Of a stretch of DNA of 64,000 nucleotides, positions 37,259 through 45,858 are shown in pieces (position 1 is the first letter of the stretch; every line of letters starts with the position of its first letter). A program made the translations under genes and the position numbers. The DNA is from a bacterium (lineage in GTDB: Bacteria > Bdellovibrionota > UBA2428): the NCBI GenBank assembly GCA_009991595.1, contig JAACVK010000025.1, positions 37,547 to 101,546 on the forward strand, in the 5' to 3' direction. Under the pieces are notes generated by a model that ran no database searches, was not told where the DNA came from, and saw nothing but the letters and a program-made list of their open reading frames with translations.

Positions 37259-37986
37259 ATATCTTTGAAAATTGCCACAGCTCTAGTGATAGCAGTCTGA
37301 CTAGACCCCAAACACAAAAAAGCGACTGTAGTAAATAAGACGGCTTGTCCGCTTTGAAAGAACTCCTCAAAAACAGGAATAAGACACATTCCAATCGACA
37401 TAACAATCATACGTTCAGCTCGCTGAAAGAATCCTCGCGCCCCCAGAAACCCCAACCCCTCTGCGCGAGCTCGACTATAGCTGACCAATTGAGAAGCAGT
37501 AAAAGTAATAAACAAAACAAGAAACCAAAAAGAGTTGTCTTTAAAATGCCAAGCTAAGCCACAGAACATGGCCGATTCTCCAAGGCGATCTAAAACAGAA
37601 TCAAGGAACGCACCTGACTTCAAATCAATCCCCCGAGCACGAGCAAGCTGACCATCATAAATGTCACACGTTGCAGCCAAGATAACCATCCAACCGCCCA
37701 AACCAAACTCAGACATTCCAAAGGCGACACCAGCAGCCAATGAAAAAATAAAGCCTGCAATGGTCAAAGTATTAGGAGAAGCACCCCATTTAATGAGCTT
37801 TCTCTTAAGCGGCCCCATGAGGAAATACCAAAACTCTCTAAAAAAAGCATTGCTTACAAAGCTGCGAGGGCGCCGCTTTGTTTCTTCTGACAACTCTTGT
37901 TTTGGATAAACGAAAATTCCGAAGTAAATGGCTAAAACAATAACCGAGCTATTGGCGATAACTAGAGACCATAAATACGTGCTCAA
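37240..37986 (-). CDS. CDP-alcohol phosphatidyltransferase family protein
   Basis: A 248-residue membrane enzyme with the diagnostic motif DGQLARARG-x(6)-FLDSVLD, matching D-G-x2-A-R-x8-G-x3-D-x3-D, which binds CDP and metal. About six membrane segments are visible. It makes a phospholipid by moving a phosphatidyl (or related) group from CDP-diacylglycerol to an alcohol; the alcohol cannot be told. An extra N-terminal anchor (about residues 5-25) precedes the usual domain. It overlaps the upstream gene by four bases. Confidence 0.88.
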   Translation of the reverse strand: MSTYLWSLVIANSSVIVLAIYFGIFVYPKQELSEETKRRPRSFVSNAFFREFWYFLMGPLKRKLIKWGASPNTLTIAGFIFSLAAGVAFGMSEFGLGGWMVILAATCDIYDGQLARARGIDLKSGAFLDSVLDRLGESAMFCGLAWHFKDNSFWFLVLFITFTASQLVSYSRARAEGLGFLGARGFFQRAERMIVMSIGMCLIPVFEEFFQSGQAVLFTTVAFLCLGSSQTAITRAVAIFKDIRATEK

Positions 37987-38546
37987 TTGAAAAAATCTAA
38001 CCTCTCTCTTTGTATGGCCAGAGACTCTAAACGAGCATCATCCCCAAGACAAACAAAAGCCTGTCCTTTTAAAGATAAAATTTGCTCTATGGGCCCCTCC
38101 AAGGACTCTAATTCATCGAGAATCACCCGGGCGGCAGAGCAGTCCTTTTCTAAAATCAGGGCTTTTGCCTCCGCTAAGCGCCCTGAGCTTGCCTCATAAA
38201 AAGGAAGCTTAGAAACTCCCTCTTCCCATAGACTCTTAAGATTTACACAAAATGTAGAAGGCTTCTTTTTTTTACTAGCACACCCTCCCTTAATAGAAAG
38301 CCGCCGGTAGGCTTCAATAATTCGAGAGCGGTCCCTTTGCTTCACAAAATACTGAGTCATTAGATCTACGAGTGAAATGTCATCTGGATAGTCCTTCAAG
38401 ACTTTGACAACCCAGTTTTCTAGTTCCTTTTGATCTTCTTCAAAAGATAAGAACTGAAAAGCATCCTGCATGAACTGACTTGAATTGTTTTGATTTGATA
38501 AAATTGAGAAAGAAAAGAAAAGAAGAAATAGCGGCAGCTTATACAT
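37983..38546 (-). CDS. Exported helical-repeat protein, unknown
   Basis: A 187-residue protein with a short Leu/Phe-rich signal peptide (MYKLPLFLLFFSFSILS) and then helices resembling TPR units (EAKALILEKDCSAARVILDELE and after). Three or four Cys suggest disulphides in the periplasm. The start codon lies in the loop of an 11-bp hairpin, and the T-rich codons of the signal peptide form the U-tract of that hairpin, so transcription from upstream may be attenuated here. It is coupled to the CDP-alcohol transferase gene. The family is not recognised. Confidence 0.65.
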   Translation of the reverse strand: MYKLPLFLLFFSFSILSNQNNSSQFMQDAFQFLSFEEDQKELENWVVKVLKDYPDDISLVDLMTQYFVKQRDRSRIIEAYRRLSIKGGCASKKKKPSTFCVNLKSLWEEGVSKLPFYEASSGRLAEAKALILEKDCSAARVILDELESLEGPIEQILSLKGQAFVCLGDDARLESLAIQRERLDFFN

Positions 38547-38560
38547 AGACTGCCGCTATT
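38527..38560 (-). terminator. Intrinsic terminator overlapping the start of the next gene
   Basis: On the minus strand AATAGCGGCAG and CTGCCGCTATT form a perfect 11-bp stem around a 12-base loop that contains the ATG at 38546. A run of TTTCTTCTTTTCTTTTC follows. It sits about 12 bases after the stop of the upstream gene (38573) and would end that transcript or attenuate the downstream one. Confidence 0.65.
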
Positions 38561-38572
38561 ATAGCTCTGGCT

Positions 38573-39196
38573 TTATTTCTTGCCAAATTCACGAAGGATC
38601 ATTAGCAATCCTCCAAATTGAGTTTCCATGCGAATTTTCAACATTCCATCCAAGTTGACATCAGCTGGGTTAACCCACAACTCAGCAATCTGCTCTTTTC
38701 CACTGTCATCTGTTATTTTGGCTTTAATGTAGAAACAATCAAAAGTTCCAGCAGGAACAGTTACAGTCGTTTGATACTGTTCGATAATTTCAACTTCACC
38801 GCCACCTTGATCCGGGTCTTGTTCTTCGCCATTGACGATAAGTTTTAAAACTTTTCCGTCAGAACGTCTCATAAGGGCTTCAGATTTTTGAGCTTGACCC
38901 ATGACGTTCATGTCATTCACATACCAAAATGCTTCTTGCGCTGGAACATCCTTAGTCACACTTTTCTCACCTGTTCCGATATTTCCCATTCCTTCAAGTT
39001 CGATGTCTATTGCGTGATACTCGCCCACTCCCCAGTTAAGTCCCTGAGCTTCTTCAGTGCTTAAAAGTCCCGCTTGATGAAGAACTTTAGCAGCTTGAAT
39101 TCGAACAGAAGCAGCATCAAAGTAGTTTAGAGATTTTGCTTGGGTTCCACCCACAAATAGAATTGTTACGGCCGTAGCCAAAAGTTTTTTAATCAT
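38573..39196 (-). CDS. Secreted protein of unknown family, 207 residues
   Basis: Begins MIKKLLATAVTILFVGGTQAKS, a clear signal peptide with cleavage after QA. I use ATG 39196, with GGAG nine bases upstream, instead of an in-frame start 33 bases earlier. The mature protein is mixed alpha/beta with an acidic GEEQDPDQGGGEVEIIEQY segment, then strands (YQTTVTVPAGTFDCFYIKAKI, AELWVNPADVNLDGMLKIRM). The last part resembles the DUF3108-like pattern where a thioester-like sugar or lipid binding barrel ends in linear strands, but I am not sure. A terminator follows. Confidence 0.65.
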   Translation of the reverse strand: MIKKLLATAVTILFVGGTQAKSLNYFDAASVRIQAAKVLHQAGLLSTEEAQGLNWGVGEYHAIDIELEGMGNIGTGEKSVTKDVPAQEAFWYVNDMNVMGQAQKSEALMRRSDGKVLKLIVNGEEQDPDQGGGEVEIIEQYQTTVTVPAGTFDCFYIKAKITDDSGKEQIAELWVNPADVNLDGMLKIRMETQFGGLLMILREFGKK

Positions 39197-39317
39197 TATC
39201 GATTCTCCTCCCAATAATTGGTCCAACAAAGAGTCTAACAGCGAATCGCTAGCTCACAAAACCTGACGCGGGAAGGCATTGATTAAAAATCTAACACACA
39301 GAATTCTTTGGAAAGCC

Positions 39318-39355
39318 TTAGGGCTTCTCTCCTTAAAAACAGAAAGAAGCCCTAA
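39318..39355. repeat. 11-bp inverted repeat in intergenic region
   Basis: TTAGGGCTTCT and AGAAGCCCTAA pair perfectly around a 16-base spacer. It lies between the outer membrane protein gene (ends 39449, minus) and the secreted protein gene (starts 39196, minus). A weak TTTAT run follows on the plus strand only; on the minus strand it may still end the upstream transcript. The rest of the 39230-39448 gap shows no gene. Confidence 0.45.
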
Positions 39356-39448
39356 TTTATAAATTGAGACCGTATTACGCGTTGTAAAAATCTGATGTAA
39401 TGCGTCTAAGTTGTCGGACAAAAGCTAAAGGCATCAAGCAATACGAGC

Positions 39449-40732
39449 TCAAAACTCTAAATATCCTCTAAGTTGTAGACCCCATCCCAAACGTGCGTCG
39501 GGCCCATATCCATCGCCAGGAAACAAAACTCCAAAAGCATACTGAGTGTGGAAGTTTTTATACCACTGCTGATCAAAACTCATATCCCACTCAACACCAA
39601 GCTCGTTTCCTGAACTGGTGCCTTGCTCTTCAAATTGAGCGTAACCGACATCCGAACGTAGCACATAGCGTCCATCACTAAATTTGTAACCTAGGCCTAG
39701 TTTGGAAAGCATGACTCCGCCGCCGGTGCCGTTGCCTTCAACACCACCAACAGGACCGCCAGTTCGAGTTTCACGCTCATCAGAGGTTACACCTGTAGTT
39801 TGGCGAAACATAATCAAGAAAGGTCGATAGTTTCGATTAAACTCAAACGATCGATCTCCACTAAAGTTAGAATAAGCTAGATCTAAATCCATAATGAAGT
39901 TGCCAGGTGTCCAACTAATTTGGCCTAGCCAACCAGTCACATTCGACTGCTTGTCATAACTTTGAGTAACAAATTCAGAGCCAACAAAGAACTCTGACCA
40001 TTGCTTCTTTAAGAACAATGACATCTCATGAGAACTTTTCCGACCTAGAATCGAGCCCTCATAACTATCTGCTGAACGAACTTTTCGAGAATAAAGTAAG
40101 CCAATGTTAAATTTGGCTTCTGGATTAGCATATTCAAGAGATCCCTCGAAAACATCCATGTCATCGTCATCGTTGTTGAGAGTGCCCTCTTCGCCTTTTT
40201 CATAAGCAACAATTAGCTCTAGGCTTCCAAGCAATGACTGGTAGGCCATACGATCAACTGTCGTTGAATAGTCGTCTAAAGGATTATCGCCTGAGTCATA
40301 CATGAGCCCAAGGCCCCATGTTTTAGGCATTCGACCAAAGTAAAAAATACCCCAATCACTAGACCATTGGAGGTATGCCCTTGAAACCTCAATATAGTTA
40401 GTATCATCACTAAACCCGCTTCGGGAGTCTAAAGAAGATCCAAAACGTTCTGCTGTAGTGGTAGGACCGGTCGGCCTTTGATTGAGCTGCAATAGATTCC
40501 ACTCAGTTTTGACGGTGAAATGCTCATCGATCAAAATATCCGGCCTCAATAGAATTCTATGCTCCAGAAAACTGCTTGTGTTTCCGGAATCGGAGCGCTG
40601 TCCGCGATCCAGATCCATGTTTACAAACATGTTGGAACCAAATCGTTGATTACCAGTGATGGAAAGAGAAGCTGAATGAGCGCCGAAACAGCTAAGTAGT
40701 AATGCCAGGGGAATTATTTTTGTTTTAAACAT
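39449..40732 (-). CDS. Outer membrane porin-like beta-barrel protein
   Basis: A 427-residue protein with a signal peptide (MFKTKIIPLALLLSCFGAHS, cleavage after AHS/ASA) and a C-terminal Phe after alternating strand LQLRGYLEF, the outer membrane insertion signal. Amphipathic strands repeat throughout (FTVKTEWNLLQL, WGIFYFGRMPKTWGLG, KFNIGLLYSRKVR, FIMDLDLAYSNF). Acidic loops such as LNNDDDDMDVFEG suit surface or cation contacts. The substrate is unknown. Upstream it has a promoter and a leader hairpin with a U-rich run, so expression is probably controlled. Confidence 0.75.
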   Translation of the reverse strand: MFKTKIIPLALLLSCFGAHSASLSITGNQRFGSNMFVNMDLDRGQRSDSGNTSSFLEHRILLRPDILIDEHFTVKTEWNLLQLNQRPTGPTTTAERFGSSLDSRSGFSDDTNYIEVSRAYLQWSSDWGIFYFGRMPKTWGLGLMYDSGDNPLDDYSTTVDRMAYQSLLGSLELIVAYEKGEEGTLNNDDDDMDVFEGSLEYANPEAKFNIGLLYSRKVRSADSYEGSILGRKSSHEMSLFLKKQWSEFFVGSEFVTQSYDKQSNVTGWLGQISWTPGNFIMDLDLAYSNFSGDRSFEFNRNYRPFLIMFRQTTGVTSDERETRTGGPVGGVEGNGTGGGVMLSKLGLGYKFSDGRYVLRSDVGYAQFEEQGTSSGNELGVEWDMSFDQQWYKNFHTQYAFGVLFPGDGYGPDARLGWGLQLRGYLEF

Positions 40733-40751
40733 ATTTAAATCTTTAGAAAAT

Positions 40752-40810
40752 AAAGCCTCGAGTTTCGGAGCGAATCGGGGGAGTGATTTAGCTCCGACAC
40801 CCGAGGCTTT
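40752..40810 (-). promoter_or_regulatory. Leader hairpin with C-rich loop and U-run (attenuator or small RNA)
   Basis: On the minus strand the outer stem AAAGCCTCG/CGAGGCTTT and inner stem CGGAGC/GCTCCG are separated by a five-base internal loop on each side, with a 19-base loop containing CTCCCCC. TTTATTTTC follows the stem. It starts about 12 bases after the predicted transcription start and ends about 20 bases before the ATG of the outer membrane protein gene. The loop heptamer is also found in the loop of the candidate small RNA near 28.2 kb. Confidence 0.55.
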
Positions 40811-40827
40811 TCCTTTAACTCTTTGAA

Positions 40828-40856
40828 AAGTTAGAGGGGGTCATTACTTCTGTCAA
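40828..40856 (-). promoter_or_regulatory. Promoter of outer membrane protein leader
   Basis: On the minus strand, -35 TTGACA (40856-40851, perfect), 17-base spacer, then -10 TAACTT (40833-40828, weak). Predicted start near 40822, giving a 90-base leader. Confidence 0.5.
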
Positions 40857-40868
40857 TAATATACGGCA

Positions 40869-40882
40869 CCATATATATATGG
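40869..40882. promoter_or_regulatory. 14-bp palindrome between divergent promoters
   Basis: CC-(AT)5-GG is a perfect palindrome lying between the promoter of the outer membrane protein gene and that of the penicillin-binding protein gene. It could be an operator, but only symmetry and position support this. Confidence 0.35.
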
Positions 40883-40887
40883 CCATT

Positions 40888-40916
40888 CTTACATCGCGTT
40901 ATTTTTTAGGTATAAT
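40888..40916 (+). promoter_or_regulatory. Promoter of class A penicillin-binding protein gene
   Basis: -10 TATAAT (40911-40916, perfect) with CTTACA 17 bases upstream as a four-of-six -35. Predicted start about 40923, which is the first base of the GTG start codon, so the mRNA may be leaderless. Confidence 0.45.
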
Positions 40917-40922
40917 GACGCC

Positions 40923-43025
40923 GTGAGAGCAGTTAAAATTTCAGCGATATCTTTAGCGGGGCTTTTCTTAAGTGTTCTAATCTTTGCTGGAATTTGGGTT
41001 TATCAAATTGATACAAAATGGTCGCCGGTCATTGAACCTCGTTTGCGTGAACGTCAACAATTTGGCTCAATCAGAATTTTGGCGAAGAATCCTCAGGGCG
41101 GAACTACCTGGATCACATCACTATCATCCGGAAGACTCGAAGAAAGAAAACCCATCAACTTAAGTGAAGCACCACCCTTGTTGATTCAGGCTGTGGTCAT
41201 GTTGGAAGACCCCAGGTTCTTAAGTCACGAAGGGTTTGACGTATGGGGCATCCTAAGAGCTGCCTTTGCATTTGTAAGGACAATGCGATTTTCACAAGGT
41301 GGCGGAAGCACGATTACCCAACAATTGGTAAAAAATATATTTCTCACCAATGAACAAACCTTTTCAAGAAAGTTTGTTGAACTCATTATCTCGATACTAG
41401 TGGAAAACCGCTTCTCAAAAGATGAAATCTTAGAGGCCTACATAAACGAAATCTATCTCGGACAACTAGGGCCACTTGAAGTGCACGGAATCGGTCGCGC
41501 CGCTGAGTATTACTTCTCAAAGCCCTTAGACTCCTTAGAGCTTCATGAAATGGCTCTTCTTGCTGCGGTCATAGCCAGCCCCGGATATTACTCACCCTGG
41601 AAACAGCCCGAACGCGCCCTAAGTCGAAGAAAACGCGTGCTCAACACACTTTGGGAGGCAAATTTAATCCTAGAAGAAGAGTTTATCGAAGCCAATCGAC
41701 AGCCCCTTCCGAAACCCTCCTCCTTTGCAGGACCAACCCGAGCTAACTATCTTGCCGACGCCCTGCGCTCCAAACTCATAATTGAGAGAGGTGAAGAAGC
41801 CCTACTAAAAGGCGGATTTGATGTTGTTTTAAGCTTAGATCTTGAACTTCAAAAAACAGCAGAAGCGTCCTTAAGAAATTTTATTGCCGAACACCAAGGA
41901 CTGGAAGGTTTAGCTCTAGGGGTTGACCCAAGAGATTGCTCCATAAAAGTTTACGCCGGAGGCAGTGACTACAGAAGAACTCAACTAGATCGAATTATAC
42001 AGGGGTCTCGCCCAATTGGCTCTCTCATGAAACCGCTAGAAATCATCCGTCTACTCGATCGCGAGAATGACAATTTAAATTTAGCAACAACACTTGAAGA
42101 TCGCCCCTTGGAATGGAATTTTGATAAGAACCGAGGAACCTGGTCACCCGAAAACTACGACAAGAAGTTTCGCGGAAACGTTAGGTTGCGCGACGCTCTG
42201 GAATTGTCTCTAAACGTTCCTATTGTTAGAGTATTTTTTGAACGCTTTCCAAGTGGACTTTTGAACGATGTGCTCTCGCCAGTTCGAGCTCTGGGTTTGA
42301 AGATTCCCCCCGAAAGAGCTCTCCCTTCTGCTGTTCTAGGCGCAATTGAACAACGCCCTTGGGATGTAGCACTAGCTTTCACAAAATTGACCCGTCAAAG
42401 CCTTGGGCTGAGTGAAGATGCGGCTGACTTCAAATGTAGACTTCATTTTGAATTAGACGAAGCAAGTGAAATCGCAAGTGACGACAACATGGACTCTGAA
42501 TTCAAGTATGGACAAGAAGGAGCTAACCTCATGACCTCGGCTCTTCAGGGAGCACTGAGAAGAGGCACATCCATCTTTTTAGGGAATCAATTGCCCAAAA
42601 ATCAAGCTTGGGCGGGTAAAACTGGAACAAGTTCTGACCAAAAAGATTCTTGGTATGCAGCCCTATCACCAGAACTTGTTCTATTGACTTGGGTTGGAAA
42701 TGACAACAACACCTCAACCAAACTAACGGGTGCCTCGGGTGCCTTAAGAGTTGCCGCTCCTGTGGTTTTACAAAAATCGAAAACAGAATCTCTTGAAGGT
42801 GGATGGCAATGGCCTTCTTCAAAAAACCTAGTCTGGGATGTGATTGAGAAAGAGCGGGCTTGTTTGGCCAATGGATTTGCCGTGGACGATTTTAAATTAT
42901 CACACCCCGATCCAATTGATGATAAAACGGGACTTCCATTCGAGCTCATTTACAAAGAAGGTCGAACCTTTGCCTGGGAACTATTCTTAGAAAATAGACT
43001 CCCTGAAAAATGTAGCTCCCTTTAA
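40923..43025 (+). CDS. Class A penicillin-binding protein (bifunctional)
   Basis: A 700-residue enzyme that polymerises glycan strands and cross-links peptides in the periplasm. The order is an N-terminal anchor (about 6-28), GT51 transglycosylase with EDPRFLSHEGFD (catalytic Glu), GGGSTITQQLVKN, SRKFVELI and KDEILEAYINEIYLG, then the transpeptidase with GSLMKP (Ser-x-x-Lys), SLN (about 423) and KTGTSSD. The GTG start at 40923 directly follows a -10 box. It has no extra domain after the transpeptidase, and the subtype (1A, 1B or 1C) is not clear. The stop overlaps the convergent gene by four bases. Confidence 0.93.
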   Translation: MRAVKISAISLAGLFLSVLIFAGIWVYQIDTKWSPVIEPRLRERQQFGSIRILAKNPQGGTTWITSLSSGRLEERKPINLSEAPPLLIQAVVMLEDPRFLSHEGFDVWGILRAAFAFVRTMRFSQGGGSTITQQLVKNIFLTNEQTFSRKFVELIISILVENRFSKDEILEAYINEIYLGQLGPLEVHGIGRAAEYYFSKPLDSLELHEMALLAAVIASPGYYSPWKQPERALSRRKRVLNTLWEANLILEEEFIEANRQPLPKPSSFAGPTRANYLADALRSKLIIERGEEALLKGGFDVVLSLDLELQKTAEASLRNFIAEHQGLEGLALGVDPRDCSIKVYAGGSDYRRTQLDRIIQGSRPIGSLMKPLEIIRLLDRENDNLNLATTLEDRPLEWNFDKNRGTWSPENYDKKFRGNVRLRDALELSLNVPIVRVFFERFPSGLLNDVLSPVRALGLKIPPERALPSAVLGAIEQRPWDVALAFTKLTRQSLGLSEDAADFKCRLHFELDEASEIASDDNMDSEFKYGQEGANLMTSALQGALRRGTSIFLGNQLPKNQAWAGKTGTSSDQKDSWYAALSPELVLLTWVGNDNNTSTKLTGASGALRVAAPVVLQKSKTESLEGGWQWPSSKNLVWDVIEKERACLANGFAVDDFKLSHPDPIDDKTGLPFELIYKEGRTFAWELFLENRLPEKCSSL

Positions 43026-45796
43026 AAAAGGCTCCACAGGGTTTGGAGAACAGCTTTCACCTGCAAGCCAACAGGTATCGACTTTGTATGTATGCTTTCA
43101 TCAACATCCTTAACCCTCTGAATCTGGGAAAGTCGAAAGGGCGCAGATCTTTCAACAAAGCCTATTTTTCCACTACAATCACTGGTTGCGACACGAACAG
43201 CCAATTCCTTCTTTGTGAAATTTTCACCAAAGCGTTCTTTTAAAATCTGTATTGGAACTAAAACAGATCTTCTTTGCTTAACTAAAGCGGTTACAGAAAC
43301 TCCACTCTCTAGATCAACTAGTTCATAACTAAAGCAAGTTGCCTTTAAGACGGGGTAATTCCATCGAGTCCATAAGCCTTTAGATTGGTCATAAACCGAA
43401 AAAATAGACCGAGGAGCGTCCAATTGAACCTGCTGCTTTGCCTTGAACAAGTTATCTAAATTTGAAAAGTATAACCCGGGCCATGCAAAACTTTCTGCCC
43501 TAAGGGCAGCCTGTTTTAAATTTTCTTCACCATCAAAAAGTTCTAGAGATACAAAAAACTCGAACGACTCTCCATTAAAGGACGGGGCTGAACTAGAATA
43601 CTGCTCTCCGAAAAGTAAGGCCATATCCCGACCAACACCATTGCCCAAAGTAGACGTTTCAAGCTGGGCACCAGACAGGGCTGAAAATGGGTGCAACTCC
43701 AAAGAAAGTTTTTCGCTCATATGCTTTTGCCTTAAGTTGACAAAGGCAGGCGAGCTTAAAACCACATTGCTCTTGGCCAACAAGACACCAACTCCTTGAG
43801 AGGATGCCGCCACAAAAGACTCAGAGACCTGGTTGTTAACTGAATCGAGCTTCAAATTATTCGAGCTCAACTTATGATAATCTAGAAAATACTCGCTCTT
43901 TATTCCTAAATAGTTTTGTCTAATAATTTTGAAGGGCTCCTCTGCCTTTGCTCGATTACTTAGATGAACAGGAAGAAGTGAAAACTCAGAAACAGCGGCA
44001 AAAGGTCGCGAGCTTTCAAGAGCATGTGGCTTGAATAATCTATCCTCTGCAAAGTTTGGAATCTCAGCGACAATATGCGCATAAATCCTAGAGTCTCCAG
44101 GAAGAGTCTTAAAACTTATCTCAACGCCCTTTGTGGGATAATCAACAAAATTATACTTGACTTTAAGAAGCCCCAGACCTTCGGCACTTCGCTCGTCGCG
44201 CACTGATCTTTTTAAATCGAGCTCTTTTGAAGCAACAACAACGTGAGGTGGCTTAATCTGAAAGCGCGACGTCTTCTTTGAAAAGACTTCAATTCCATCA
44301 TCTGTAACCCGGAGATCTGCCGCCCGACCGGGCAAATCAATTGAACCCTTTACTTTAGCCAAAGAAAAACTTTCACCATAAACGCCTTTCTCAAAATCGA
44401 TCACTTCGGCCGATGGGTATTCTGAGAAAAATTTTTGTTTTGAATCTTTAGTAAGTAAAACCCAATCTCTCAAAGCGGTGTTTGAAGGAGCTAGCGTTTT
44501 CCCTTCGGAACTCTTAAAGCGAGCTAAAAAATCGACATCATTTCTAAAACGAGCAAAATCTTTGGCCACTGATTCTTCGCGCTGAGGAACAAGAAATGGC
44601 GTCGCCATTCCAAAATTCGTGGTTGAAAGCAAGGGCAAAAACTCTTCGGTCTCGGTTTTGAAGGCGGAATGATCTAGCTTGTTATTGAACAATATTTTTT
44701 TCAACCAGCGTCTTCTATCAACTAGAGTCCAAAACTGGCTGGTGCTCAATTTGTCAGTCCAAGAGGAAAATCCATTGAAGCTTCCGTCTGCTGTATCTTG
44801 AGAAAAGCTAAGCGCCTTAGTGGCTGAATGTTTTTTTAGATATCGACTCGGAGTAGTAAACTCAACAAACTCTAAATCCTCTACACTCTTAAGCAACTGA
44901 CTAAGACCTCCAGTGTTAGGCAAGATACTAAGCGGGAATGGAGGCTGATAGCCCTTCCAATAAATATCGTCTGCATCGTGGTTCAGGTTGATGATCACAT
45001 CTCCCTTCACGGTCTTCTTTAACTGAGCCCGCCTCAACATCAGGCTCCAGGCTCGCAGCGAGGTGTTTTCTACAAGATCTCCAGTGTTATAGGTCGGAAG
45101 GATTGTGATTTGCTCGTCTTGCTGCAAATCCTTAAAGAGAAGCGGGTTGTGCGCCTGCTCTAGATTCAACGGTTCGACAAAAGTCCGAAAGCCATCGAAA
45201 GGAATTGAACTATAGAATAGCATGAGAGAGTCGACCCCTTGCTCTTTATAATGGCGCACACTCCCCGGGCCAAACATCATCTCCTGAGGCCGAGCAATCG
45301 AGGGTCTCACCCCAAACACATCAGAAATACCAGAGTTTCTGGAATTGCTAAAAGCAAAAGATAAAGAGTTATGTAACTCTTCTGGCTCTAAACTTGAGAG
45401 CATACCGTTGTTGTAGCTCATTAGAACGATCTCATCCAAGCCTCGTGCTACACGAGCTTTAATACGTTCAATGATATCTGGTGCATGCAAGGGGAGAATT
45501 TTTTCAAGGGTATAAGCATTATCAAAATCCCAATGAACAGGAATCTCCTCGATGGTCTGTGATCTTTTTTCCAAGACATCAAGAACATGTCTTATGACCT
45601 CAATGTCTTGTCCAAACCCTGTCGAATCAGGAGCATCCCCCCGGAAGGAGTGATAAAGATTTACATGAAACCCGAGAGAAACATAAACCTTGCTGGGCGA
45701 TTGATAGAACCAAAAGGGGTAACTTCTTGCAAATTTGAGAGACGCTAAAAGAATAACAAAGCAAAGAGCAAAAATCTTAGAGGCTCTTTTTGTCAT
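43022..45796 (-). CDS. Large exported protein with a possible GH57/GH38-type barrel
   Basis: A 924-residue protein with signal peptide MTKRASKIFALCFVILLASLKFARS. Residues 35-330 look like a polysaccharide-hydrolase barrel: FHVNLYHSFRGD at the first strand, EIPVHWDFDNAYTLE, VLMSYNNGML, RPQEMMFGPGSVRHYKEQG, then INLNHDADDIYW. This order recalls GH57/GH38 glycosidases and related deacetylase folds. The rest (about 420-900) is beta-rich and resembles a C-terminal beta-sandwich of such enzymes. Identification of the family and of catalytic residues is uncertain. It is convergent with the penicillin-binding protein. Confidence 0.45.
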   Translation of the reverse strand: MTKRASKIFALCFVILLASLKFARSYPFWFYQSPSKVYVSLGFHVNLYHSFRGDAPDSTGFGQDIEVIRHVLDVLEKRSQTIEEIPVHWDFDNAYTLEKILPLHAPDIIERIKARVARGLDEIVLMSYNNGMLSSLEPEELHNSLSFAFSNSRNSGISDVFGVRPSIARPQEMMFGPGSVRHYKEQGVDSLMLFYSSIPFDGFRTFVEPLNLEQAHNPLLFKDLQQDEQITILPTYNTGDLVENTSLRAWSLMLRRAQLKKTVKGDVIINLNHDADDIYWKGYQPPFPLSILPNTGGLSQLLKSVEDLEFVEFTTPSRYLKKHSATKALSFSQDTADGSFNGFSSWTDKLSTSQFWTLVDRRRWLKKILFNNKLDHSAFKTETEEFLPLLSTTNFGMATPFLVPQREESVAKDFARFRNDVDFLARFKSSEGKTLAPSNTALRDWVLLTKDSKQKFFSEYPSAEVIDFEKGVYGESFSLAKVKGSIDLPGRAADLRVTDDGIEVFSKKTSRFQIKPPHVVVASKELDLKRSVRDERSAEGLGLLKVKYNFVDYPTKGVEISFKTLPGDSRIYAHIVAEIPNFAEDRLFKPHALESSRPFAAVSEFSLLPVHLSNRAKAEEPFKIIRQNYLGIKSEYFLDYHKLSSNNLKLDSVNNQVSESFVAASSQGVGVLLAKSNVVLSSPAFVNLRQKHMSEKLSLELHPFSALSGAQLETSTLGNGVGRDMALLFGEQYSSSAPSFNGESFEFFVSLELFDGEENLKQAALRAESFAWPGLYFSNLDNLFKAKQQVQLDAPRSIFSVYDQSKGLWTRWNYPVLKATCFSYELVDLESGVSVTALVKQRRSVLVPIQILKERFGENFTKKELAVRVATSDCSGKIGFVERSAPFRLSQIQRVKDVDESIHTKSIPVGLQVKAVLQTLWSLF

Positions 45797-45858
45797 GCAA
45801 CTTGGTTAAACAAGATTTTATGCAGGATCAACATAATTTAAAAGCATAGCTCTAATAT

